Source: Acholeplasmataceae bacterium UBA5617 (GTDB taxonomy: Bacteria > Bacillota_I > Bacilli_A > Acholeplasmatales > Acholeplasmataceae). Taken from it: a stretch of 5,261 nucleotides of DNA. A program made the position numbers and the translations under genes. Below, in pieces: positions 1 through 5,261 of this stretch (positions within the stretch are counted from its first letter, which is position 1; each line of letters begins with the position of its first letter). The notes under the pieces are model-generated. The model did not search any database. It was not told the DNA's origin and saw nothing but the letters and a program-made list of their open reading frames with translations. Where the stretch lies: NCBI GenBank assembly GCA_002424575.1, contig DIKN01000010.1, positions 1 through 5,261 on the forward strand. Reading direction: 5' to 3'.

Positions 1-45
1 GAACATAAGAAAACAGAAGAATACATCACCGGTCGTTTTGGATAA
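1..45 (+). CDS. pstB: Phosphate ABC transporter ATP-binding protein PstB (3' end only)
   Basis: Frame 1 from the window edge reads EHKKTEEYITGRFG and then TAA at 43-45. The ending T-E-[DE]-Y-I-T-G-R-[FY]-G is the typical C-terminus of PstB, the cytoplasmic ATPase that powers the PstSCAB phosphate importer. Only 14 codons are present, so none of the ATPase motifs (Walker A/B, signature) can be seen. The identification rests on this tail and on phoU starting 24 nt downstream, which is the classic pst-phoU order. The rest of the transporter (pstS, pstC, pstA) presumably lies just outside the window. Confidence 0.87.
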   Translation, partial: EHKKTEEYITGRFG

Positions 46-56
46 TATGGTATAAT

Positions 57-61
57 GGAGG
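57..61 (+). promoter_or_regulatory. Ribosome binding site that sets the phoU start
   Basis: GGAGG at 57-61 lies 8 nt before the ATG at 70, which is ideal Shine-Dalgarno spacing. An in-frame ATG at 55-57 overlaps this motif and has no ribosome site of its own at a sensible distance, so the start at 70 is preferred. Confidence 0.8.
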
Positions 62-69
62 ATAGAACC

Positions 70-732
70 ATGACATTAAGACAGTCGTTATTGTCTTCAA
101 TTGAAGACCTCAAAAAAGAAGTGGCTCATATGGCAGACCTTGCTCTTGCCAATTTGAGAGAAGGACTAAAAGCATTTAAAACCAATGATCTTGCTCTTGC
201 AAAAGAAGTGATTCAAAAAGATGAAGAAGTCGATAAATATGAAGAAGAAATCGCAAAAAAAGCACTCAAGATTATTTGGAAAGAACAACCTGTTGCATCT
301 GATCTTCGTCTTGTGACAGGGATATTAAAACTCATTACAGATCTCGAACGCATCGGTGATCATGCCGGTGATGTCGCAGAAATGACATTACATCTCACCG
401 ATTCGCGCAATCAACGTGTCATGCCTATCACATCGAAGATGGCAGAACTTGTTGAACAGATGGTGTTAAAAAGTATTGAAGGGCTCGTCAAAGTCGATGA
501 AAAACTAGCAAAAGAAGTCATTAATCAAGACGATGAAGTCGATGATCTATTTCAGACATTAATAAATAAAATGACGACCGAATTAAAGTCCGATAGCATC
601 GAACCTAATGAAGCAATCTATATTTTGATGGTTGCAAAATATTTTGAACGCGTCGGTGACCACGCCGTGAACATCGCGCAATGGATCATCTTTATGGTCA
701 AAGGAACACATAAAAACACACTGCTTTTCTAG
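70..732 (+). CDS. phoU: Phosphate signalling/transport regulator PhoU
   Basis: Cytoplasmic PhoU connects the Pst phosphate transporter to the PhoR kinase and keeps the Pho response off when phosphate is plentiful. The 220-residue product is the usual PhoU length and shows the expected tandem repeat of two three-helix bundles. Each half has an acidic metal-binding cluster followed by an E-R-[IV]-G-D-H-A motif: D51-E-E-V-D55 with E93-R-I-G-D-H98 in the first, and D154-D-E-V-D-D159 with E193-R-V-G-D-H198 in the second. No signal peptide or membrane segment is visible. The start at 70 is chosen because GGAGG lies 8 nt upstream; starting at the ATG at 55 would add five residues but use up the ribosome site. 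The gene follows pstB by 24 nt and its TAG stop overlaps the ribosome site of the next gene, so it sits inside the pst-phoU-phoPR transcript. Family assignment is secure; the exact signalling partner contacts are inferred. Confidence 0.95.
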   Translation: MTLRQSLLSSIEDLKKEVAHMADLALANLREGLKAFKTNDLALAKEVIQKDEEVDKYEEEIAKKALKIIWKEQPVASDLRLVTGILKLITDLERIGDHAGDVAEMTLHLTDSRNQRVMPITSKMAELVEQMVLKSIEGLVKVDEKLAKEVINQDDEVDDLFQTLINKMTTELKSDSIEPNEAIYILMVAKYFERVGDHAVNIAQWIIFMVKGTHKNTLLF

Positions 733-736
733 GAGG
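731..736 (+). promoter_or_regulatory. Ribosome binding site of the response regulator gene, overlapping the phoU stop
   Basis: AGGAGG at 731-736 shares its first two bases with the phoU TAG stop (730-732) and lies 6 nt before the ATG at 743. Ribosomes finishing phoU therefore end on the initiation site of the next gene, an arrangement that favours coupled translation. Confidence 0.8.
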
Positions 737-742
737 GATGTT

Positions 743-1405
743 ATGCCCCTAATCTATTACGTTGAAGATGACCAAGCCATTGGGTATGTCATCGAAAAAA
801 CAATTGAACACGCAGGTCTAACAGGGAAGGGATTTCAACTCGCAGAGGCTTTTATGCTCGCATTTGAAAAGGAAAAACCGGATATGATTTTGCTTGATTT
901 GATGCTGCCTGATCGCTCCGGTATGGATCTTTTACGATGGATTCGAAAGACTGATCAAACAACACCAATCATGGTTGTATCCGCTTTACAAAGCGAAATG
1001 GACAAAGTGATGGCACTTGACCACGGTGCAGACGATTATATGACCAAGCCTTTTGGTGTTCTTGAATTAACATCGCGTATCCAATCGAAATTGCGCAAAC
1101 AAACTGACGATCGAAAATGGATTTTAGCAAATCTTGTCTTAGATGATAAAAAACATCAATTGCTCATTGATGATGTTTTTGTCTATTTAACCAATAAGGA
1201 ATATGCAATCCTTAAATTACTACTCAAACAACAGAAGAACGTTGTATCAAAAGAAATGATCTTCAAAGACGTTTGGGAGACTGATTTTATTGGTGAAACA
1301 CGCACCTTGGATATGCATATCAAAGCATTGCGAGAAAAACTTCAAGAACATCATGCTCGTGTAACCATCCAAACCATTCGTGGTGTAGGGTATCAAATAT
1401 TATGA
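743..1405 (+). CDS. phoP: Phosphate-regulon response regulator, PhoP/PhoB type (OmpR family)
   Basis: This 220-residue cytoplasmic transcription factor accepts phosphate from the adjacent kinase and binds DNA. Residues 1-118 form a receiver domain with all key positions present: acidic pocket E8-D9-D10, phosphoacceptor D52 in ILLDLMLPD, switch residues S80 and Y99, and K102 in T-K-P-F. Residues about 125-220 form an OmpR/PhoB winged helix, with the LTNKEYAILKLL helix, the recognition-helix region TRTLDMHIKALREKL and the closing IRGVGYQ wing. The start has an ideal AGGAGG site, and the TGA stop overlaps the kinase start in ATGA. Family and domains are clear. The Pho assignment comes from context (pstB-phoU upstream, PhoR-like kinase downstream) because the receiver sequence alone does not separate PhoP from related OmpR-type regulators. 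The symbol follows Gram-positive usage; phoB is the equivalent name elsewhere. Confidence 0.92.
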   Translation: MPLIYYVEDDQAIGYVIEKTIEHAGLTGKGFQLAEAFMLAFEKEKPDMILLDLMLPDRSGMDLLRWIRKTDQTTPIMVVSALQSEMDKVMALDHGADDYMTKPFGVLELTSRIQSKLRKQTDDRKWILANLVLDDKKHQLLIDDVFVYLTNKEYAILKLLLKQQKNVVSKEMIFKDVWETDFIGETRTLDMHIKALREKLQEHHARVTIQTIRGVGYQIL

Positions 1406-3087
1406 AAAGACAACTGATCAGAAAAAACATCATGCTCATGATTAGCACCTTTTTGGTGTTTTTTTTGGTTGTCATCATCAGCCTCTATTCGTTTTGGCAA
1501 CAACAAACAAAATCCATGGTTTCACTGGTTCTTGAAGAGGTTCAACTCGAATATAACGAATTTATCGGAACCCCCAGTGACTTTGTCAATGAATTTAGAA
1601 CCACAAGTGGAAGACGAATAACTCTTCTTGATGAGCATGGATTTGTTATCGCGGATTCTCATGATCCTGAAATTGGACAAGACAAAAGCAATCGACCAGA
1701 AATCGAAAATCTTGGATCAGTAGCCACACGAAATTCAGCAACCATCGGTATTGAATTGGTGTATATGGCTACACGACTTGATGACCAAAACATCTTGCGT
1801 GTCGCCATTCCAATGCAATCACAGGTCATCATGTACTCAACCATTCTATGGATTCTTTGTGGCGTATCCATTGTTGTTATTACACTTTATTATTTTGGAC
1901 TTATGAGAGTGAATAAGAACCTACTCGCACCGTGGGAAAAAGTCAAAATCGGTTTGCAAAACTTAGCTGAAGGACGCTATCAAGTCATAGCTTTAACAAG
2001 TCCCTATCCAGAAATCAATGATTTATTGCATGAAATGAATCAGATCAATCTGGAAACCGATAAACATTTGCGTTCAATTGAAACATATCAAATTCAGTTA
2101 AAAGAAATATTGAACGAACTCAAACAAGGTGTCATGCTTTTCGATCAGAACGAATCACTGGTTTACTTTAATGATGATGCAAAATATGCATTTGATTTAA
2201 CGGAGGAATTTTACGATAAACCTTCCTACTATATGATCCGTGATTTACAGATTAAACAAGCGATTTCGGATGTCAATCGTGATTATCAAAATCGCGTTTT
2301 CGATGTGAAACACGAAGGAAAAACACTTGAAGTGAAAGTCTTTCATGTCGATGCAGAGGGACGCAATAAGACCAAAGCAACCGTCTTAGTCTTGTTGAAA
2401 GATGTGACACAAGAACGCGCCATTGAACAAATAAAACGTGATTTTTTCAGTCATGCGTCTCATGAATTAAAAAGTCCTTTAACTGCGATTAAAGGGTTAG
2501 CAGAATTAATCGAACAACATATGATTCAAGAAGAAGAAATTGAAAAGACCGCACAAAAAATTGTGAAACAAACAGAAACGATGACCGCATTGGTCGAGGA
2601 TATGTTGATGTTATCACGCCTAGAAAATCTTAAAGAAAAAAGCTATGTCGATGTTGATATCGTTAAAACACTACAGGAAGTCATCGACAGTCTAAAACCA
2701 TTAGCCGATAGTAAATCAATGAAATTGCATGCAAAAACAGTACCTCTTCGAGGATTTTGTGATCCCGTCGATCTTCAAAAACTGTTCAAAAATTTGATTG
2801 AAAATGCCATAAAATATAGCGAAGATCAAAAAAAGGTGGATATCACCTTATCGAGAGAACAAGATGTCATGGTTTTTTCTGTCAAAGACCAAGGCATTGG
2901 GATTGCACAAGAACATCAACAACGTGTCTTTGAACGTTTCTATCGTGTCGATAAAGGAAGACTTGATGGAGGAACCGGATTAGGTTTAGCGATTGTTAAA
3001 CATATTTCTATGAAATATAATGGAACCATTGACTTAAAGAGTTCACTTTCTCGTGGAACGACCGTAACGGTGAAGATGCATATCTAA
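1402..3087 (+). CDS. phoR: Phosphate-regulon sensor histidine kinase PhoR
   Basis: This 561-residue membrane sensor kinase is the partner of the preceding regulator. TM1 lies at about 9-32 and TM2 at about 145-167. The extracytoplasmic stretch between them carries the PhoR-type pattern R72-I-T-L-L-D, then A-D-S-H-D-P (84-89) and N97-R-P-E-I101. A weak HAMP-like linker (about 168-230) is followed by a PAS-like domain (about 235-345, beginning ILNELKQGVMLFD). The HisKA domain holds the phosphoacceptor H354 in SHASHELKSPLTAI. The ATPase domain has an intact N box (N464-L-I-E-N468), G1 box (D496-Q-G-I-G), F box (F513 in FERFYRVDKG) and G2 box (G524-T-G-L-G-L). The ATG overlaps the regulator stop in ATGA and lacks a strong ribosome site (only GTAGGG at 1385-1390), so it probably relies on translational coupling. 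An 8-T run at 1459-1466 lies in TM1. A hairpin terminator follows the stop. All catalytic residues are present, so it should be active. Confidence 0.94.
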   Translation: MKRQLIRKNIMLMISTFLVFFLVVIISLYSFWQQQTKSMVSLVLEEVQLEYNEFIGTPSDFVNEFRTTSGRRITLLDEHGFVIADSHDPEIGQDKSNRPEIENLGSVATRNSATIGIELVYMATRLDDQNILRVAIPMQSQVIMYSTILWILCGVSIVVITLYYFGLMRVNKNLLAPWEKVKIGLQNLAEGRYQVIALTSPYPEINDLLHEMNQINLETDKHLRSIETYQIQLKEILNELKQGVMLFDQNESLVYFNDDAKYAFDLTEEFYDKPSYYMIRDLQIKQAISDVNRDYQNRVFDVKHEGKTLEVKVFHVDAEGRNKTKATVLVLLKDVTQERAIEQIKRDFFSHASHELKSPLTAIKGLAELIEQHMIQEEEIEKTAQKIVKQTETMTALVEDMLMLSRLENLKEKSYVDVDIVKTLQEVIDSLKPLADSKSMKLHAKTVPLRGFCDPVDLQKLFKNLIENAIKYSEDQKKVDITLSREQDVMVFSVKDQGIGIAQEHQQRVFERFYRVDKGRLDGGTGLGLAIVKHISMKYNGTIDLKSSLSRGTTVTVKMHI

Positions 3088-3088
3088 C

Positions 3089-3122
3089 AAAAAAGGACGA
3101 TTCATTTCTCGTCCTTATTTTC
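3089..3122 (+). terminator. Bidirectional intrinsic terminator between phoR and tRNA-Trp
   Basis: AAGGACGA (3093-3100) pairs perfectly with TCGTCCTT (3109-3116) around an 8-nt loop. On the + strand the stem is followed by ATTTTCTTC and ends the phoU-phoP-phoR transcript, just after the phoR stop. On the minus strand the A run at 3089-3094 becomes a run of six T, so the same hairpin also suits termination of the tRNA-Trp transcript arriving from the other side. The minus-strand U tract is the better one. Confidence 0.85.
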
Positions 3123-3126
3123 TTCA

Positions 3127-3201
3127 TGGCAGGGGTAACAGGATTCGAACCCGTACCGACGGTTTTGGAGACCGCTGTGCTACCGTTGACACCATACCCC
3201 T
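3127..3201 (-). tRNA. tRNA-Trp (anticodon CCA)
   Basis: Read on the minus strand, the acceptor arm AGGGGTA (3201-3195) pairs fully with TACCCCT (3137-3131), followed by discriminator G (3130) and an encoded CCA end (3129-3127). The anticodon stem GCGGT/ACCGT has one G-U pair and encloses the loop CTCCAAA with anticodon CCA at 3168-3166. The T arm contains GGTTCGAATC. A CCA anticodon reads TGG only, which fits the use of TGA as stop in nearby genes. The gene points at the 3' end of phoR and has its own promoter upstream. Confidence 0.96.
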
Positions 3202-3216
3202 ACATGCGCATAAGTA

Positions 3217-3246
3217 AGTATAGCATAGTTAAAAGAAAAAATGCAA
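3217..3246 (-). promoter_or_regulatory. Promoter of tRNA-Trp
   Basis: On the minus strand a -35-like TTGCAT (3246-3241) is followed after 18 nt by TATACT (3222-3217). A TG pair one base upstream of the -10 makes it an extended -10 element (TGCTATACT). The -10 ends 15 nt before the mature tRNA, leaving a leader of about 8-10 nt. Confidence 0.65.
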
Positions 3247-3274
3247 TCACTAAAGGGTATCAAAGATAAAAAAC

Positions 3275-3303
3275 TTCAAAACATAGTTGTAAACATGTAT
3301 AAT
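3275..3303 (+). promoter_or_regulatory. Promoter of the six-TM protein gene
   Basis: TTCAAA (3275-3280) and a perfect TATAAT (3298-3303) are separated by 17 nt. Transcription would start near 3310, about 23 nt before the ATG and upstream of its AAGGGG ribosome site. It is divergent from the tRNA-Trp promoter, with about 30 nt between the two -35 elements. A short inverted repeat (3307-3318) lies around the predicted transcription start. Confidence 0.65.
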
Positions 3304-3332
3304 GATATCAATCTTGATGAAAGGGGTTAAAT

Positions 3333-4010
3333 ATGATAAAAAAAATCGATAAACATCAACTGATTGTTATCTTGATGTTCGCTTTACTGCTTATCAATTT
3401 TTTCTATAACAATGCAAATAAGGTACAATATCAACCTACACGTCAGACCATGGTCATTCAACACATCCTTATATTCATGAGATATGTGCTTTTTGGTTTG
3501 ATGGTTTATTTCATCAAAAATGAACTCAGATTCGAAAAAGTGTTATGGGTTTATGGATTAGGATTGTTCTCAGGACTGATTCTTGTCGGATGGATTTTTA
3601 TCGTGCGTATCACACATCCTTCAGCATCCGCACCGTTTTCCATTTTTATCGGACAAAATCACCCTTTGAGATACGCTGAAATCATCATGATATCCATCCA
3701 CGCACTTTCGGTTTTACCCCTTCTTTTTAATCGTCACTATGACTGGATGATTAAACTTGCCTTCTTTTTCATCATCGCTGGTCAAATCATGTTTTTCCTA
3801 TCTAAATTCGATGGACTCACTGTTGATGAAACGCGTGTGTTTGTTCATGCGCCATATTTCAATGCTGATGCAGGATACTATAATATCATTTATTTTTTGA
3901 CAAAAGGGATCCTGTATACACTGATGATGACTTTAAGCACTTTATCGCTAGGTTTTATCGTCTATAAACTCACGCCTCATCTAAGAAAAGAAGCACCACA
4001 AGAGCTGTGA
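3333..4010 (+). CDS. Six-TM integral membrane protein of unknown function
   Basis: I do not recognise this 225-residue protein. It has a basic N-terminus (MIKKIDKHQ) and six strongly hydrophobic segments at about 9-26, 42-62, 70-91, 114-132, 138-157 and 187-211. It ends in a short tail with basic residues (HLRKE), so both termini are predicted to be cytoplasmic. The longer loops lie between TM3 and TM4 (about 92-113, RITHPSASAPFSIFIGQNHP) and between TM5 and TM6 (about 158-186, with D160, D165, E166 and several aromatics). No nucleotide-binding, protease or transporter signature is visible. The start is supported by AAGGGG at 3321-3326, 6 nt upstream, and by a promoter 30 nt before the ATG. 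It appears to be a single-gene transcript, convergent with the next gene with stops 9 nt apart. The coding region is certain in practice; the function is open. Confidence 0.88.
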   Translation: MIKKIDKHQLIVILMFALLLINFFYNNANKVQYQPTRQTMVIQHILIFMRYVLFGLMVYFIKNELRFEKVLWVYGLGLFSGLILVGWIFIVRITHPSASAPFSIFIGQNHPLRYAEIIMISIHALSVLPLLFNRHYDWMIKLAFFFIIAGQIMFFLSKFDGLTVDETRVFVHAPYFNADAGYYNIIYFLTKGILYTLMMTLSTLSLGFIVYKLTPHLRKEAPQEL

Positions 4011-4013
4011 TGC
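3982..4013 (-). terminator. Probable terminator of the minus-strand membrane protein gene, overlapping the end of the six-TM gene
   Basis: GCACCACA (3993-4000) and TGTGATGC (4006-4013) form a hairpin with a 5-nt loop. In the minus-strand RNA all eight positions can pair (one G-U), and the stem is followed by TTCTTTTCTTA (3992-3982), 7 nt after that gene's stop. In the + strand RNA the same stem has one C-A mismatch but is followed by a T-rich tract (4017-4033), so it may also end the six-TM transcript. The + gene's TGA stop (4008-4010) lies inside the stem. Confidence 0.5.
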
Positions 4014-4019
4014 AACATT

Positions 4020-4994
4020 TTATTTTTTATTTTCTTTAGGATAGTCGATGTCTTGGAAAATGGCATCTTGAATTTTGTCTGGGTCTTTTTTAGGTTGTTC
4101 CTTATCGAAGCGTTTTTCTTTGACTTTGTCCATGACCAACTTGTGGAAGAAAAGGACATAGGTGAGAGCAATAACAATCAAACTATAGATGATCATCGTC
4201 CGAACAATCACACCATTAAACTCTTTAAGTGAACCACGATCGGTGATTAAACCGAGTGTTTCGATTTCATCTGCACTTAGTTCTTCACCGTATACGGTCG
4301 ATAAACGGAAGGATGCTTCATTTAAGGATAATGTATTGTCCTTATTATGTGCGGCTTCAGAAATGTCTTCTCCCGCAGCTACATAGAGCAAGGTGGTATC
4401 GTATTTATACTGACCATCAGTATCACGTTCCCCTGTTGAATAACTGATGGATATTCGATCGAGGGTTGCGTAGGTTTCCGTATCGGGGATGAGTAAATAA
4501 TTTTCAGCATACACCAAGAAGAGTGTGGGTGCATAAGAATATGGGAATTCTTTTGTAGAATCAAAGACGACTGTCGGTGTATCGGTCAACTCATCACCAC
4601 TCTTATAGGTCTTTTCACTGAGATGTGCTGTGATTTTAATAATGGGTTTTTCAATCAGATTATTCTCAACATCGTAGAGTTCAAGTTCGTTGACAAAAAT
4701 CATAAGGCCATCGTAATGAACATTGTTATCTGTAATACCGATTGCGTGAACAGAGACTTTGAGATGATGGGTATCACTTATTGAAACAAACTGATAAACG
4801 GGTGATTCTTGATAGTAAGCAAGGTTCATCAATGTATTGATGCCCTTCAAATATTCTTGATCATTATCGAGTTCATCGGCCATGTATTTGGCATAATAAG
4901 CTTCAAGTCTACCGTAGTTAGCACTACCATAAACATAGAGGGTAGCTACAGAAATAATCATGATATAAAAAAAGCGTAAAATCCATTTGAGCAT
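4020..4994 (-). CDS. Bitopic-ended membrane protein with large extracytoplasmic domain, unknown function
   Basis: I do not recognise this 324-residue protein. Basic residues K3 and R7 frame an N-terminal hydrophobic segment (about 5-22, IISVATLYVYG), which is more likely a membrane anchor than a cleaved signal because no clear cleavage or lipobox site follows. Residues about 23-262 are hydrophilic, rich in Tyr, Asp and Thr, with strand-like alternation (for example DGLMIFVNELELYDV), and should lie outside the membrane. A second TM segment lies at about 266-283. A highly charged tail of about 40 residues (284-324, many K, D and E) should be cytoplasmic. With two TM segments, both ends are cytoplasmic and the middle is an extracellular domain. 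The ATG at 4994 has AAGGA at 5011-5007, a slightly long 12 nt away. The gene has its own promoter and is convergent with the six-TM gene. The large ectodomain suggests sensing, adhesion or scaffolding, but no motif shows which. Confidence 0.88.
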   Translation of the reverse strand: MLKWILRFFYIMIISVATLYVYGSANYGRLEAYYAKYMADELDNDQEYLKGINTLMNLAYYQESPVYQFVSISDTHHLKVSVHAIGITDNNVHYDGLMIFVNELELYDVENNLIEKPIIKITAHLSEKTYKSGDELTDTPTVVFDSTKEFPYSYAPTLFLVYAENYLLIPDTETYATLDRISISYSTGERDTDGQYKYDTTLLYVAAGEDISEAAHNKDNTLSLNEASFRLSTVYGEELSADEIETLGLITDRGSLKEFNGVIVRTMIIYSLIVIALTYVLFFHKLVMDKVKEKRFDKEQPKKDPDKIQDAIFQDIDYPKENKK

Positions 4995-5018
4995 GATAAG
5001 GTCACATCCTTCTTGATT

Positions 5019-5047
5019 ATTTTACTTGATATCCTTTCATTATTCAA
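5019..5047 (-). promoter_or_regulatory. Candidate promoter of the minus-strand membrane protein gene
   Basis: On the minus strand TTGAAT (5047-5042) and TAAAAT (5024-5019) are separated by exactly 17 nt. Transcription would start near 5012, leaving a very short leader of about 18 nt that begins around the AAGGA ribosome site. That tight layout lowers confidence. A perfect 6-bp inverted repeat (5036-5051) overlaps the -35. Confidence 0.45.
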
Positions 5048-5075
5048 TGAATAGATTTTTTTTACACAATTTCAC

Positions 5076-5103
5076 TTTACAAAAGGTAATATTATTGTAT
5101 AAT
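5076..5103 (+). promoter_or_regulatory. Promoter of the tRNA-His/tRNA-Gln cluster
   Basis: TTTACA (5076-5081, five of six consensus bases) and a perfect TATAAT (5098-5103) are 16 nt apart. The -10 ends 19 nt before the tRNA-His G(-1), giving a leader of about 12 nt. Like the six-TM gene promoter, the -10 is preceded directly by TG (TGTATAAT). It is the strongest promoter in the window, as expected for stable RNA. Confidence 0.8.
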
Positions 5104-5122
5104 AGTAATTGCGCTATCACAT

Positions 5123-5199
5123 GGCGGCTGTGGCGAAGCGGTAAACGCATCGGATTGTGGCTCCGACATTGGTGGGTTCAACTCCCATCAGCCGCCCCA
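5123..5199 (+). tRNA. tRNA-His (anticodon GTG)
   Basis: The acceptor arm GCGGCTG (5124-5130) pairs with CAGCCGC (5189-5195). The extra G at 5123 faces C at the discriminator position (5196), the G(-1):C73 pair that marks histidine tRNAs for HisRS. CCA is encoded at 5197-5199. The anticodon stem TCGGA/TCCGA (5150-5154 and 5162-5166) encloses TTGTGGC with anticodon GTG at 5157-5159. The T arm contains GGGTTCAACTCCC. If only the mature tRNA body without G(-1) is annotated, it begins at 5124. Confidence 0.96.
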
Positions 5200-5206
5200 C
5201 TTAGGT

Positions 5207-5261
5207 AGGCCCATAGCCAAGGGGTAAGGCAAGGGACTTTGACTCCCTCATCGTTGGTTCA
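5207..5261 (+). tRNA. tRNA-Gln (anticodon TTG), cut by the window end
   Basis: The acceptor 5' strand AGGCCCA (5207-5213) is followed by T8-A9, a D arm with GCC (5216-5218) and GGC (5228-5230), and an anticodon stem AGGGA/TCCCT (5232-5236 and 5244-5248). The loop is CTTTGAC with anticodon TTG at 5239-5241. The T arm starts at GTTGG and TTCA before the sequence stops, so the T-stem 3' strand, acceptor 3' strand and any CCA are missing. It begins 7 nt after tRNA-His and has no promoter of its own, so both are probably processed from one transcript that may continue beyond the window. Confidence 0.92.

Noticed and set aside
55..69. Upstream in-frame ATG at 55 as the phoU start, adding five residues
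   Set aside because: It overlaps the GGAGG ribosome site that is correctly spaced for the ATG at 70, and the longer protein has no homology-like reason for the extra MEDRT.
1659..1871. Open frame on the minus strand inside phoR
   Set aside because: It lies opposite a clearly functional kinase coding region, has no ribosome site or promoter, and its translation is unlike any structured protein.
743..4010. Mycoplasma-type code with TGA read as tryptophan
   Set aside because: TGA sits exactly at the ends of the response regulator and six-TM genes, conserved tryptophans use TGG, and the tRNA-Trp present has anticodon CCA.
4189..4564. Several short open frames overlapping the minus-strand membrane protein gene
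   Set aside because: They are reading-frame shadows of a 324-codon gene with TM segments, charged tail and promoter. They have no start signals of their own.
5026..5208. Sixty-codon open frame on the plus strand across the tRNA-His promoter and gene
   Set aside because: It runs through a well-formed promoter and a complete tRNA-His, so it is a chance frame.
3127..5261. A tRNA-associated mobile island carrying the two orphan genes
   Set aside because: There is no integrase, transposase or duplicated tRNA 3' end (att repeat), and the base composition of the genes looks like that of the phosphate operon.
1..5261. CRISPR array, long direct repeats or insertion sequence
   Set aside because: I see no regularly spaced repeats, terminal inverted repeats or transposase motifs on either strand.

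Overview
The window looks like chromosome from a low-GC, Gram-positive-type bacterium. The genes are AT-rich and tightly packed, with strong GGAGG or AAGGGG ribosome sites, short TTNNNN/TATAAT promoters, and no sign of an outer membrane. TGA is used as an ordinary stop codon (response regulator, 6-TM protein), tryptophan is TGG, and the one Trp tRNA has anticodon CCA, so the standard bacterial code applies. My best guess is a Bacillota/Mollicutes-border lineage such as Acholeplasmatales, Izemoplasmatales or Erysipelotrichales. This is inference from composition and gene style, not from a database match.

Positions 1-3087 (+ strand) are the end of a phosphate-uptake and phosphate-signalling operon: the last 14 codons of pstB, then phoU, a PhoP/PhoB-type response regulator and a PhoR-type sensor kinase. 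The spacings are 24 nt, 10 nt and a 4-nt ATGA overlap, so they are very probably co-transcribed and the last two translationally coupled. PstB is the ATPase of the PstSCAB phosphate importer. PhoU links transporter state to the kinase, PhoR phosphorylates PhoP, and PhoP controls the phosphate-starvation genes.

Positions 3088-3332 hold a hairpin terminator that can work on both strands, a tRNA-Trp gene on the minus strand that converges on phoR, and two divergent promoters, one for the tRNA and one for the next gene. Positions 3333-4994 hold two convergent genes I do not recognise: a six-TM integral membrane protein (+) and a protein with one TM segment at each end and a large predicted extracytoplasmic domain (-). 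Their stop codons are only 9 nt apart, and a hairpin sits across the junction. From 5076 to the end a clear promoter drives a tRNA cluster on the + strand: tRNA-His, then tRNA-Gln, which is cut by the window edge.

No CRISPR array, transposase, insertion sequence or obvious novel defence system is visible. The least explained content is the pair of orphan membrane-protein genes between the tRNA genes, together with short inverted repeats in their promoter regions.
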